Source: Arthrobacter globiformis
GTDB taxonomy: Bacteria > Actinomycetota > Actinomycetes > Actinomycetales > Micrococcaceae
Reading direction: 5' to 3'
Length of the DNA: 64,000 nucleotides
Assembly: GCF_003261175.1 (NCBI RefSeq)
Contig: NZ_QLNP01000099.1
Location: 1 to 64,000, forward strand
In this document: positions 42,835 through 50,752 of the stretch, piece after piece
Layout of the letters: each line of letters starts with the position of its first letter
Numbering within the stretch: position 1 is the first letter of the stretch
The notes under the pieces: model-generated
The model's input: only the letters and a program-made list of their open reading frames with translations
The model's database searches: none
Told to the model about the DNA's origin: nothing
Program-made: the position numbers and the translations under genes

Positions 42835-43338
42835 CTAGGTGGGGACCTCCACCAGCTGGACGTCGTCCAAACGCCCGTTCGCGACGACGGCGGTCATGTA
42901 CGTGCACACAGGTTGCCGGCGGCGGTCGGTGGGGGAGCCGGGGTTGAGCAGGCGCAGGCCGCCGGGCGCCACCGTATCCCAGGGAATGTGCGAGTGGCCG
43001 AAAACCAGCACATCGGTATCCGGAAAGAGGGCTTCGCAGCGCTGCTCCCGGCCCTTGGCCTGACCGGTCTCGTGGATCATGCTGAACCGGACGCCGTCGA
43101 GCGTCACCCTGGCCGTCTCGGGCAGACGCCTCCGAAGCTCCTCGCCGTCGTTGTTTCCGTAGACACCGATCAGGCGCCTGCTGCGCTGTTCGAACTCGTC
43201 GAGCAGGCCGGCGCTGATCCAGTCACCTGCGTGGAACACCACATCAGCAGTCTCGACGGCCGCCCACACCTGCTCGGGCAGTGCCCGGGCGCGCTTGGGG
43301 ACGTGGGTGTCGGCAACAAGGACCAGGTGCAGGCTCAT
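42835..43338 (-). CDS. YfcE/MJ0936-type metallophosphoesterase
   Basis: A 167-residue calcineurin-like phosphoesterase. All metal motifs are visible: VLVADTHVPKR (DxH), VVFHAGDWISAG (GDx), IGVYGNNDGEELR (GNxD), a His in SMIHETG and VFGHSHIPW (GHxH). Such proteins hydrolyse phosphodiesters of unknown physiological identity. The ATG at 43338 has GGAAG eight bases upstream. It is divergent from the Nudix gene. Confidence 0.9.
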   Translation of the reverse strand: MSLHLVLVADTHVPKRARALPEQVWAAVETADVVFHAGDWISAGLLDEFEQRSRRLIGVYGNNDGEELRRRLPETARVTLDGVRFSMIHETGQAKGREQRCEALFPDTDVLVFGHSHIPWDTVAPGGLRLLNPGSPTDRRRQPVCTYMTAVVANGRLDDVQLVEVPT

Positions 43339-43370
43339 CGAAGCATCTTCCCATGAGGCAGACTGGGACC

Positions 43371-43889
43371 ATGGAGAAAATCGTTCCGCCTTCGCCCGGT
43401 GATCCCCGCCGTCCCCTTGGCCCCCGTGACCCGGGCGATGCTTGGGTGGAGGGCGACCGCGGACGGTTCTGGGGGCGGTTCGGATCGGCCGGCCTCCTGG
43501 TCCACGATGCGGAAAAGGGCGTCCTGCTGCAGCACCGTGCCACCTGGAGCGACCACGGCGGAACCTGGGGACTTCCCGGCGGCGCGCTGCACCAGGGCGA
43601 GGACGCCGTGACCGGCGCATTGCGTGAGGCACATGAGGAGGCGGCTGTACCCGAAGAGAACGTCAACGTGCTCTTCACGTCCGTGTTCGACGTCGGCTAC
43701 TGGTCCTACACCACCGTGGCTGTGCGGGTGCTGGAGCCCTTCGAGCCGGCCATCAACGATCCCGAAAGCATCGAACTGCTGTGGATTCCCGTCGAAGAGG
43801 TGGCCGGCATCAACCTGCATCCTGCCTTTGCTGCCTCCTGGCCGGACCTGCGCGGCAGGCTGCTGGACGGCTCCGGTGTTGAACACTGA
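43371..43889 (+). CDS. Nudix hydrolase
   Basis: A 172-residue Nudix enzyme; the box GGALHQGEDAVTGALREAHE then EAAV fits GX5EX7REUXEEXG with Ala in place of the last Gly. The N-terminal strand is WGRFGSAGLLVHDAEKGVLL. The substrate could be a nucleotide sugar, oxidised nucleotide or similar. Its 3' end overlaps the DksA-like gene by 14 bases, so they are co-transcribed. Confidence 0.9.
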   Translation: MEKIVPPSPGDPRRPLGPRDPGDAWVEGDRGRFWGRFGSAGLLVHDAEKGVLLQHRATWSDHGGTWGLPGGALHQGEDAVTGALREAHEEAAVPEENVNVLFTSVFDVGYWSYTTVAVRVLEPFEPAINDPESIELLWIPVEEVAGINLHPAFAASWPDLRGRLLDGSGVEH

Positions 43890-44229
43890 GAAGTTCCGGC
43901 TGCTGCTGGAAGAGGAACGGGCGAGGAAGCTCGCTCTCCTGCCCGCGCTCAGCGCAGACATCGCCTCCGCGAATGCGGCCCGCCAGAACTCCAACGTCGA
44001 CGACGAGCATGACCCCGAAGGAGCAACCATCGCCTTCGAACTCTCGCAGGCGTCGGCACTTCTGGACCAAAGCCGGTCCGGATTGGCGGAGGTGGACGCT
44101 GCCCTTGAACGGATCGAAGCGGGCACCTACGGAATATGCGCGGTGTGCGGAGAGCAGATCGCCGAAGGACGGCTGGAGGCCCGCCCCTGGACCCCCTTCT
44201 GCATCCGGCACACAGGGGGCCGGGCTTAA
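43876..44229 (+). CDS. TraR/DksA-family zinc-finger protein
   Basis: A 117-residue protein: an N-terminal helical hairpin (KFRLLLEEERARKLALLPAL, ELSQASALLDQSRSGLAEVD) and a C-terminal zinc finger (YGICAVCGEQ and FCIRH), a C-C-C-H version of the DksA finger. DksA relatives bind RNA polymerase through the secondary channel. It starts at GTG 43876 or TTG 43879, inside the Nudix gene, in a different frame. Role presumably transcription tuning; unproven. Confidence 0.82.
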   Translation: MLNTEKFRLLLEEERARKLALLPALSADIASANAARQNSNVDDEHDPEGATIAFELSQASALLDQSRSGLAEVDAALERIEAGTYGICAVCGEQIAEGRLEARPWTPFCIRHTGGRA

Positions 44230-44312
44230 TCCCGTTCCGTCAGTGGAGGATACCCGGGACCTGTTCCGCCGGAGGGAAGAGCATCGTACTCTAGGGCTGG
44301 GAGGTGATTGCC

Positions 44313-44501
44313 ATGCAGGCAACCCAGGGAGACCGCATCATCATCCGGGGCAGGACAGTTGAGTCCTCGGACCGGCACGGTGAAATTCTGGAGGTCCGGG
44401 GCGCCGACGGAGCGCCGCCGTACCACGTCCGTTTTGACGATGGTCACGAGACCATCCTGTACCCCGGCGGCGACTTCACCGTCGAGCACCACACCACCTA
44501 G
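44313..44501 (+). CDS. DUF1918 family protein
   Basis: A 62-residue protein: MQATQGDRIIIRGRTVESSD, HGEILEVRGADGAPPYHVRF, DDGHETILYPGGDFTVEH. It matches the DUF1918 SH3-like small domain common in actinobacteria. GGGAGG ends eight bases before the ATG at 44313 and overlaps a GTG at 44304, so the ATG is the start. Function unknown. The next gene follows after eight bases. Confidence 0.9.
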   Translation: MQATQGDRIIIRGRTVESSDRHGEILEVRGADGAPPYHVRFDDGHETILYPGGDFTVEHHTT

Positions 44502-44509
44502 CTGCCCGG

Positions 44510-44983
44510 ATGACCGCACCGCCACGGCCCGACCGGACCCTGATCGTAGTTCTCGTCATCATTGCCGGTCTCGTCGCCGTGGCGCTCGCTGTGGTCTTTT
44601 TCCGGGGCGAGCCGGAGCCGCTTGCTGAGAATACGCCGGCGGGTGTGGTCCAGCGGTATGCGGCCGCCGTCCTGAACAATGACGCCGCGGCAGCCGCACG
44701 CTTCACGACTGATGGACGCTCCGGACAGCCGGACCGGCCGTGCGTGCCGGCGGACCGTCCTGAGACGGGCACGCTCCGGGTCACGCTGGCCTCCACCGTG
44801 GAGCATGCCGACACTGCGGACGTTCACGCCGTCCTGGCCACCTCCTACGGCAACGGTCCGTTCGGGAATTCCGAATATGAGACCGAGGCCGTTTTTAACC
44901 TTGAGCGGGTGAACGGCAACTGGCTCGTTGCCACTGCCCCATGGCAGCTCACCATCTGTCCCGTTCCGGCGGCGAAGCCGTGA
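44510..44983 (+). CDS. Single-pass membrane protein with NTF2-like domain (suspected)
   Basis: A 157-residue protein with an N-terminal membrane anchor (TLIVVLVIIAGLVAVALAVV) and an outside domain with NTPAGVVQRYAAAVLNNDAA, VHAVLATSYG and NLERVNGNWLVATAPWQL. That helix-then-strands order resembles NTF2-like accessory domains. Cys residues near both domain ends may bond. The stop overlaps the next gene (GTGA), so the pair is co-translated. Confidence 0.72.
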   Translation: MTAPPRPDRTLIVVLVIIAGLVAVALAVVFFRGEPEPLAENTPAGVVQRYAAAVLNNDAAAAARFTTDGRSGQPDRPCVPADRPETGTLRVTLASTVEHADTADVHAVLATSYGNGPFGNSEYETEAVFNLERVNGNWLVATAPWQLTICPVPAAKP

Positions 44984-46800
44984 GTACCGTCCGGCCTGGC
45001 TCACGCGAATCATCATCGCCGGCGGTGCCCGCGGTGCCCGCGGTGCGGCGGCTGGTGGTCTTTGTACTCCTCTTTGTCCTCGTGCTGATCGGCGCTTCCG
45101 GCGTGGGCGGCCTGTTTGAGCGGCTGCTTACCTCCGGCGCGGGGCTGGCCGGGAACGACGTCGGCAGCCTCGCCCGGTCCCTTGCGTTTGCGCTGGTCGG
45201 CGGGTCCATGGCCGCGGTCCTGTGGTGGCTCGTGTGGCGCCGGCAGGGGGAAGAAGCGGAGCGCTCCTCGGGTGCCTGGGGGCTGTACGTCTCCGGCGTA
45301 TACATCGTTGCCCTCATTGCTGCGGTTACGGCTGTGCTCGGCGCTGTATCGCAGTTGGTTGGGCTGCTGGCCCGCGCCGCAACCGGCGCGGCGGGTGCGT
45401 TGGGTGAGGGCCTGGAATGGCGTTCGTCCCTGGCTACGGGTGTGGTGTGGGCCGCCGTCTGGGCATGGCACCGGTGGATGTGGCAGCACCGTGGCAAGGG
45501 CCCGCGCCGGCTGGGAACCGTCCCGGCGCTCGCGGGCTCGGTGTTGGGCCTGCTGATAGGTGCCGGCGGGGCCGTGACTGCGCTTGGCAGTCTTCTCGAT
45601 GCGGCGCTGCGTGGGCTGGCAGGTACCCATGACGTGGGATCGCCCTGGTGGGTTTCGGTGCTGCAGTCACTCATCTGGGCCGGCGGCGGATTCCTGGTTT
45701 GGTGGTGGCATTGGGTCTCTGGCGAAGCGCGGCGCCTGTTCTCACCGCTGGCCAACGTGGCCGCGGCGGTCTTCGGAGTGCTTGGCGGCTGCATTACGGC
45801 AATGGCCGGCGCCGTCACAGCCGTGTTCGTCCTGTTGCGGCTGGTACTGGACCGCTCCGAAGACATGATCCGGCTCGTGGATCCCCTTGGCCCCGCGCTG
45901 GCCGCGGCAGCTGTCGGGTGCCTCGTCTGGCGCTACCACGCGTTGCTCACGGCCGCGCGGTCGGAGAAGATGCGGGCGACGGGGCTGCTGCTGGCATCGG
46001 GAGTGGCGGTGGCCGCTGCGGCCTCGGGTGTGGGGGTTGTAGTCAACGCCGCCTTGGGCTTTGCCGAGACAACGCTGGCGGGCACGGGCACGCGCACACT
46101 GCTGCTGGGCGGAATCAGTGCCCTGGTTGTGGGCGGTGCGGTCTGGTGGTGGGCGTGGCAGCCGGCGGACCGCCGCGGATCGGCGAGCGCCGATGATGCG
46201 GGCGGAGCAGATGGTGCAGACGGCCTGCCGGCCCGCGCCGCTGCCGGACGGCGCATCTACCTCGTGGCTATCTTCGCGATCAGCGCCGTCGTGGCCCTGA
46301 TCGCCCTGCTGGTGGTCGGCTACCAGACCTTTGAGCATCTTCTGGACCCGGTGCGCTCTGGAAACCTGGTGGGACGGATCCGGGCGCCGCTCGGACTGCT
46401 GACCTCCACCGCGCTCGTGGCCGCCTATCACTACAGCGTTTGGCGCAGGGAGCGTGTGCTGCCGGCGGAAACCGGCTCACTGCGGGAAACTGGCCGGGTG
46501 CAAGACGCCGGTCCGGTACGGACTGCGCGACGGACGATCGGCCAAGTCGTCCTGGTGACGGGCTCCGATCCTGTTCCGCTGTCACGCGCCATCCACGAAG
46601 CCTCCGGTGCCGACGTGACGGTCTGGCTGCGGTCCGGCCTACCGGCAGGGCCGGATCCGGAACAGCCGGATCCGGAACAGCCGGATGCCGGAACGCTTAT
46701 GGCCGCGCTGGAAGGTGTGAGCGCAGAGCGGGTGCTGGTCGTCGTCGGACCCGGCGTCCGGATCGATGTCATCCCGGTACGCCAACTGGGTAGCAGCTGA
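44980..46800 (+). CDS. DUF5671-type polytopic membrane protein
   Basis: A large membrane protein of about 606 residues with a dozen or more helices in repeated blocks. Each block has a pattern such as SLAFALVGGSMAAVLWWLVW, SLIWAGGGFLVWWWHWVSGE or RAPLGLLTSTALVAAYHYSV, as in DUF5671 repeats. The C-terminal 110 residues are soluble (RTIGQVVLVTGSDPVPLSRA; ERVLVVVGPGVRIDVIPV). A 15-base tandem repeat encodes PDPEQ twice. The start is GTG 44980, overlapping the previous stop. Function unknown. Confidence 0.78.
   Translation: MSTVRPGSRESSSPAVPAVPAVRRLVVFVLLFVLVLIGASGVGGLFERLLTSGAGLAGNDVGSLARSLAFALVGGSMAAVLWWLVWRRQGEEAERSSGAWGLYVSGVYIVALIAAVTAVLGAVSQLVGLLARAATGAAGALGEGLEWRSSLATGVVWAAVWAWHRWMWQHRGKGPRRLGTVPALAGSVLGLLIGAGGAVTALGSLLDAALRGLAGTHDVGSPWWVSVLQSLIWAGGGFLVWWWHWVSGEARRLFSPLANVAAAVFGVLGGCITAMAGAVTAVFVLLRLVLDRSEDMIRLVDPLGPALAAAAVGCLVWRYHALLTAARSEKMRATGLLLASGVAVAAAASGVGVVVNAALGFAETTLAGTGTRTLLLGGISALVVGGAVWWWAWQPADRRGSASADDAGGADGADGLPARAAAGRRIYLVAIFAISAVVALIALLVVGYQTFEHLLDPVRSGNLVGRIRAPLGLLTSTALVAAYHYSVWRRERVLPAETGSLRETGRVQDAGPVRTARRTIGQVVLVTGSDPVPLSRAIHEASGADVTVWLRSGLPAGPDPEQPDPEQPDAGTLMAALEGVSAERVLVVVGPGVRIDVIPVRQLGSS
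46651..46690 (+). repeat. 15-base tandem repeat inside the DUF5671 gene
   Basis: CCGGATCCGGAACAG occurs twice in direct succession (46651-46665, 46666-46680) followed by a partial third copy. The unit is a multiple of three and encodes repeated Pro-Asp-Pro-Glu-Gln, so copy number can change without a frameshift. Confidence 0.75.
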
Positions 46801-46845
46801 CGGCGTTCCCAGCCTTGAGAACGCCCTGAGCTGCTACCCAGTTGG
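46782..46845. terminator. Strong bidirectional hairpin overlapping the stop codon
   Basis: CCAACTGGGTAGCAGCT (46782-46798) pairs perfectly with AGCTGCTACCCAGTTGG (46829-46845), and an inner GGCGTTC/GAACGCC extends the stem. The left arm is the coding end of the DUF5671 gene (RQLGSS and stop), and TTTA follows the right arm. It separates convergent genes. Confidence 0.85.
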
Positions 46846-46847
46846 GT

Positions 46848-47552
46848 TTAGGAAACGGGCTGCCCCTTGATCGGCGACCGGTCGGCGCCGTATTCGGCGG
46901 TCACCAGGATGGGCAGGTGGTCCGACTTCCCCCGGGGGAGGGTTTCCACGCTTTCGATGTCGAGGCCCAGTGACGTGGCAAAGTCGAAGTGGCCCTTGAA
47001 GACCTTGTACCGGGTGTAGGTCCTGCGGTTGCTCAGGGACAGGGCGTAGCCGGAGTTCTTCATGTGCGTGTCAAGGCTCTTGGTGAAGAACGGGTAGTTG
47101 AAGTCGCCCACCATCAGGGTCATGAGGCCCGTGCCCATGCTCAGCAGCTCGGCATGCGCCGCGTGGATCTGCTTCCGCCGCAGTGAGTTGGAGGCCGTGA
47201 GCGGGGCGGCGTGGAACGAACCCACCACCAGCTCATGGTCGGTTTCGTTGTCCACCATCCGGGTGCCGATCAGCCGCTCATGGGCCGGTGCCATCACGCG
47301 GTCGTGCATCGACTTCTTCAGGGCAAAGGTCTGGGTATCCAGGGCCGTGAACCGGTCAGTCCGGTAGTAGATGGCCAGGCCCAGCCTGTTGCCCTTCGTG
47401 TAGTCGGCCAGATGGAGCGGGCCGAGCGTGTCAGGCAGATCGGTTGAGTCACATTCCTGAAGGCAAAGGACGTCTATCCCAAAGTTGCGGGCCAGACTCA
47501 TCAGTTCACCGCTCGCCTTGTGCTTGCGGAGGTTGTAGCTAATAACTCGCAT
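46848..47552 (-). CDS. Endonuclease/exonuclease/phosphatase family protein
   Basis: A 234-residue Mg-dependent phosphoesterase of the EEP fold: MRVISYNLRKHKASGE, IDVLCLQECDSTDL (the QE motif), LVVGSFHAAPLTA, LMVGDFNYPF (GDFN) and GKSDHLPILVTAEY (SDHxP). Such enzymes cut DNA, lipids or sugar phosphates; this one lacks a signal peptide. AGAGG lies about six bases before the ATG at 47552. It follows the VTC cluster on the same strand after about 150 bases but need not belong to it. Confidence 0.88.
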   Translation of the reverse strand: MRVISYNLRKHKASGELMSLARNFGIDVLCLQECDSTDLPDTLGPLHLADYTKGNRLGLAIYYRTDRFTALDTQTFALKKSMHDRVMAPAHERLIGTRMVDNETDHELVVGSFHAAPLTASNSLRRKQIHAAHAELLSMGTGLMTLMVGDFNYPFFTKSLDTHMKNSGYALSLSNRRTYTRYKVFKGHFDFATSLGLDIESVETLPRGKSDHLPILVTAEYGADRSPIKGQPVS

Positions 47553-47707
47553 CGAACACCTCTTCCGAGGGCTGCTAGAAGGACCAGTCTCCGAGTCTAC
47601 CCAGATCATCATATGGAGATCCGTACATTAAGCGCGCGTCCGGCGAGGCGAATATGCCGCGCCGGACGTATGCCGGATTCCACGGGTGCTTTGGCCTCTG
47701 GCCTGAA

Positions 47708-49270
47708 TTACCTTCCGCCGGGGCCGCGTCCCTGCGTGTACTCTCCGGCCGTGACCGTGCCGAGCTCCGTGGCGCCGTCGAGGGCGCCATCGCCCAGTCC
47801 TGACTGCACCTTCGCCGTGCCCCCGGTGTACACCGTGTACTGCTTTCCTGCTTCGATGCCCCCCGAGGATAGGACCAGCGAGCCGGTGGCTTTGGTGGTC
47901 ACAAAGGTGGCCACGAGCTTGCCGTCCGCGTCGGCCAGCTGCACGGTGGTGCCCGCCGGCACGGTCGAGGCGAAGGTGACCTGCACGCCTGACTGGGTGG
48001 AGCTTGTCCCCGGGGTGACAACCATGCCGGCGCTTCCTGCCGCGGCGACCGTTCCGCCGCTGACTGCCAGCTCGCCGTTGACATCGAGTGCACCGTTGCC
48101 GTTGCTTTCGGGCCCGTTGACCACCACGGTGCCGCCGGAGATGGAGGCGTTGCCGTTGGAGTCCAGGCCGTCGCCCTCGGAATTGATGGTGAGGGAGCCG
48201 CCGGAGATGTCCACGCTGTAGTCGCCCACCGATTCCCCGCCGCCGGGCCCGCCCATGCCGCCCCCTGGCTGGGCAGCGGTTGAGGCGCCGCCGGAGGCGT
48301 TCACGCCGTCATCGGTGGAGGTCACCCAGACCGTGCCGCCGCTGACGGCGATGTGCTGGGCTTCGAGGCCTTCCGACGACTCCGATACAGTCACGGTGCC
48401 GTTCGCGATGGCGAGCTGGTTCTGCGCCTTGACGCCGTCGTCCCCGGCGCTGACAGTGAGCTTGCCGCCGTTGACCAGCAGCCAGCCGCGGCCGTCGTCG
48501 GTGTCATTGTCTGATTTGAAGCCGTCACCGCCGGCGGTGATCTGGTAGGCCCCGTCCAGAAGGACCGCGTAGTCCTTGCCGCGGATGCCGTCGTCGGCTG
48601 CTTTCACTGTGACATTGCCGGCGGCCAGAACCAGGCCGTCCTTGGACACGATGCCGTCGTTGTACTGGCCGGTGACTTGAAGCGAGCCAGTCCCGGCCAG
48701 GGTCAGGTCGGCCATGGAGTAGAGCGCCGCGTTCGGCGCGTCGGTTCCCTGGTCAGCGTACGTGGCAGCGTCCTTGATGGAATTGGTGCTGCCGTCCTCG
48801 AGGAACAGGATGGCCTCGTTGGCGCTCTGGACGACGAACGGTGAGCCTGTTGAGCTGGCGAGGGTCGCGCCGTCGAGGATCACGCGGACCACGTCTTCTT
48901 CGCCGGCAGCGATCACCACCTTGCCGTCATCGAGGGCACCGGACAGCCGGTAGGTCCCGGCGGCGGTGATGGTGACGGTGTCGCCGTCGACCTTTACTCC
49001 GGCGGCGGAGCCCGCCGCCGCGGAGGCGCCGGCCTTGAGCGTGACGGCCACTTCGTTGGCCGCCTCCCAGGTGAGGTCGTCTGCGTCGTAATGCGTGTCC
49101 TCGGAGATCGAGGCTGCCGTCACCATCTGCGTGCTGGACGCTGTGCCGGTGCCCGACTGGCTGCCGGCGGCCGTTCCGTTGGAGGCCGTGCTTCCCGAGG
49201 CGGAGCAGCCGGCGAGGATGAGGGCCAGGGCGAAGGCGGCCACGGAGAAGGTCGTGCTGAATTTGCGCAT
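47708..49270 (-). CDS. Secreted carbohydrate-binding (DUF4353-like) lipoprotein
   Basis: A 520-residue lipoprotein (VAAFALALILAGCSA, lipobox LAGC). After a Gly/Ser/Thr-rich tether comes a long right-handed beta-helix-like region in which turns recur: ATYADQGTD, SKDGLVLAAGNVTVKAADDG, GKLTVSAGDDGVKAQNQLAI, SSEGLEAQHIAVSGGTVWVT, SGGSLTINSEGDGLDSNGNA. These DDG/EG turns typify carbohydrate-binding DUF4353 proteins found next to VTC and CotH genes. It is last in a five-gene unit and likely sits on the cell surface. AAGGA upstream of the ATG. Confidence 0.82.
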   Translation of the reverse strand: MRKFSTTFSVAAFALALILAGCSASGSTASNGTAAGSQSGTGTASSTQMVTAASISEDTHYDADDLTWEAANEVAVTLKAGASAAAGSAAGVKVDGDTVTITAAGTYRLSGALDDGKVVIAAGEEDVVRVILDGATLASSTGSPFVVQSANEAILFLEDGSTNSIKDAATYADQGTDAPNAALYSMADLTLAGTGSLQVTGQYNDGIVSKDGLVLAAGNVTVKAADDGIRGKDYAVLLDGAYQITAGGDGFKSDNDTDDGRGWLLVNGGKLTVSAGDDGVKAQNQLAIANGTVTVSESSEGLEAQHIAVSGGTVWVTSTDDGVNASGGASTAAQPGGGMGGPGGGESVGDYSVDISGGSLTINSEGDGLDSNGNASISGGTVVVNGPESNGNGALDVNGELAVSGGTVAAAGSAGMVVTPGTSSTQSGVQVTFASTVPAGTTVQLADADGKLVATFVTTKATGSLVLSSGGIEAGKQYTVYTGGTAKVQSGLGDGALDGATELGTVTAGEYTQGRGPGGR

Positions 49271-49324
49271 GGTGGTTCCTTGGAGGTCTTGGGGGGTCTT
49301 GGGGAGTCGAAAGCAGGGAGCGGG

Positions 49325-50083
49325 TCAGGCTGCGGGGGCCAGCCGCATGCTGTTCCGGAGCGTCCGGTTCCAGCGGTTGGCCGGCAGGTGCGGGTGCAGC
49401 GCGGCCATCCCGGTGGCGAACTTGGAGATCCTGGACGGCCGCACACCGTGTCGCCACAGGTGCCTGTCCAGCGGTCCGGCGGCCGACGCTGATTTGGTCT
49501 CGAGCACTACGCTGCCCGCCAGTACCCACGGCTCGCCGTCCCCGGTCTGCCAGGTGACGTCCGAGTCGATCGTTGCGCGGCTGCCGGACTCCGGGAGATA
49601 GAGGGTGGTCCGGCGGTAGCGGGTTTCCAGCACAGGACCCAGGGCGCCGTCCGGAACGTCGCCAACGGCCGTGGCCAGGGTTTCGTTGACGTACTCCAGG
49701 CCTTCCGCGGTGAGCCGGGAGCGGTCCGCGATGTCATAGGGGATGCGTTCCTTGACGGTGGCCGCCCGTGTCCCCTCGGTCTTGACCTCGAGGAAACTGG
49801 TGCCGGTGTCCGCATAGGTCCGGGTGCGGATCTTGTAGCGGCGGCGACGGCCGCGGGCCGCCAGCATGTAGCTGTCCAGCTGCGGAGTGTCGAAGTAGAC
49901 GGAGTCGTAGGCGAAGGACCGGAGGCCGTCCATTTCGAGGACCCGGGCCTGGCCGGCGAAGGTTGCCAGCACCTGCCGGGCAGTCGCGGCGGGGACCACG
50001 TACTTCCGGTCCACCCGGGTCTGCAGGGCGGCTTCTGCATTGAGCTCCTGGAGGCCGATCGGCGGCAGTCCGGCGAGGCTCAT
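49325..50083 (-). CDS. VTC-domain polyphosphate polymerase-like protein
   Basis: A 252-residue tunnel-fold (VTC/CYTH-like) protein with no membrane helix. Conserved basic and acidic positions are visible: TRVDRKYVV, YDSVYFDTPQLDSYMLAARG, RRRRYKIRTRTY, FLEVKTEG, KERIPYD, LETRYRRTTLY, VLETKSAS and RISKFATGM. In yeast VTC these residues hold polyphosphate and ATP. The start at 50083 has GAGGAG six bases upstream; an ATG at 50116, overlapping the previous stop, has a poor site. It likely works with the adjacent DUF4956 membrane protein. Confidence 0.86.
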   Translation of the reverse strand: MSLAGLPPIGLQELNAEAALQTRVDRKYVVPAATARQVLATFAGQARVLEMDGLRSFAYDSVYFDTPQLDSYMLAARGRRRRYKIRTRTYADTGTSFLEVKTEGTRAATVKERIPYDIADRSRLTAEGLEYVNETLATAVGDVPDGALGPVLETRYRRTTLYLPESGSRATIDSDVTWQTGDGEPWVLAGSVVLETKSASAAGPLDRHLWRHGVRPSRISKFATGMAALHPHLPANRWNRTLRNSMRLAPAA

Positions 50084-50112
50084 GAATGTCTCCTCGGTAG
50101 GAGGTGTGGCCC

Positions 50113-50727
50113 TCATGCCGCACCTGCCGCGGCGGAAGCTGCTACACCCGGGCCGTCCGGGCCGACCAGGCGGTTCCCGCGGGCTGGGAGGCAGGCGTAG
50201 CGGACGTCCACGATGGTCTTGTCGTTCACCAGGTCCAGTTCCTGCACGGTGACCGTGTGGACCTTCGCGGCGAGCAGCTCCTCAAGCCGTGCGGTGAGTT
50301 CGTCCTCGCGGGAAATGGCGCGGTCCAGGACGACGGTCTGGTGCCGGTAGGCGGGAAGGACCCACTCGTGGTCGCCGACGAACATGACGGCCAGCACCAG
50401 TCCCATGAGGGATAGGGTCAGCCAGACCGGTTCGACGCCAACGCCCGAGATCAGGCCCAGGGCCAGCGCGGAGAAGTAGTAGGCCACCTCGTGCTGGGCC
50501 AGTTCGGTGGAACGGAGACGGATGATCGAGAGAACCCCGAAGAGGCCCAGCCCAAGTCCCAGGCCGGCGGCGGAGCCGGAGAGCGCCGTGGCCACGGCCA
50601 GGACGCCGATATTCATCCCGAGATAGGACACGGCCAGGTCCCTGCGCCGGTGGCGGCGGATGTAAAGCGCGAAGGTGAGCACGCAGATGGCGATGACGTC
50701 TGCGGCGATAAGTATCAGGTGGTTCAT
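50113..50727 (-). CDS. DUF4956 membrane protein
   Basis: A 204-residue protein with an N-terminal block of four or so helices (LILIAADVIAICVLTFALYI, LGMNIGVLAVATALSGSAAG, VAYYFSALALGLISGVGV, LSLMGLVLAVMFVGDHEW) and a soluble C-terminus (ELTARLEELLAAKVHTVTVQ, ELDLVNDKTIVDVRYACLPA). The cytosolic RLRSTELAQHEVAYYF loop is characteristic. DUF4956 genes regularly neighbour VTC genes and may act as the membrane channel or anchor for the polymer. GGAGA precedes the ATG. Confidence 0.86.
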   Translation of the reverse strand: MNHLILIAADVIAICVLTFALYIRRHRRRDLAVSYLGMNIGVLAVATALSGSAAGLGLGLGLFGVLSIIRLRSTELAQHEVAYYFSALALGLISGVGVEPVWLTLSLMGLVLAVMFVGDHEWVLPAYRHQTVVLDRAISREDELTARLEELLAAKVHTVTVQELDLVNDKTIVDVRYACLPARGNRLVGPDGPGVAASAAAGAA

Positions 50728-50752
50728 GGGATTCTCCGGGTCTCGTGATGGG

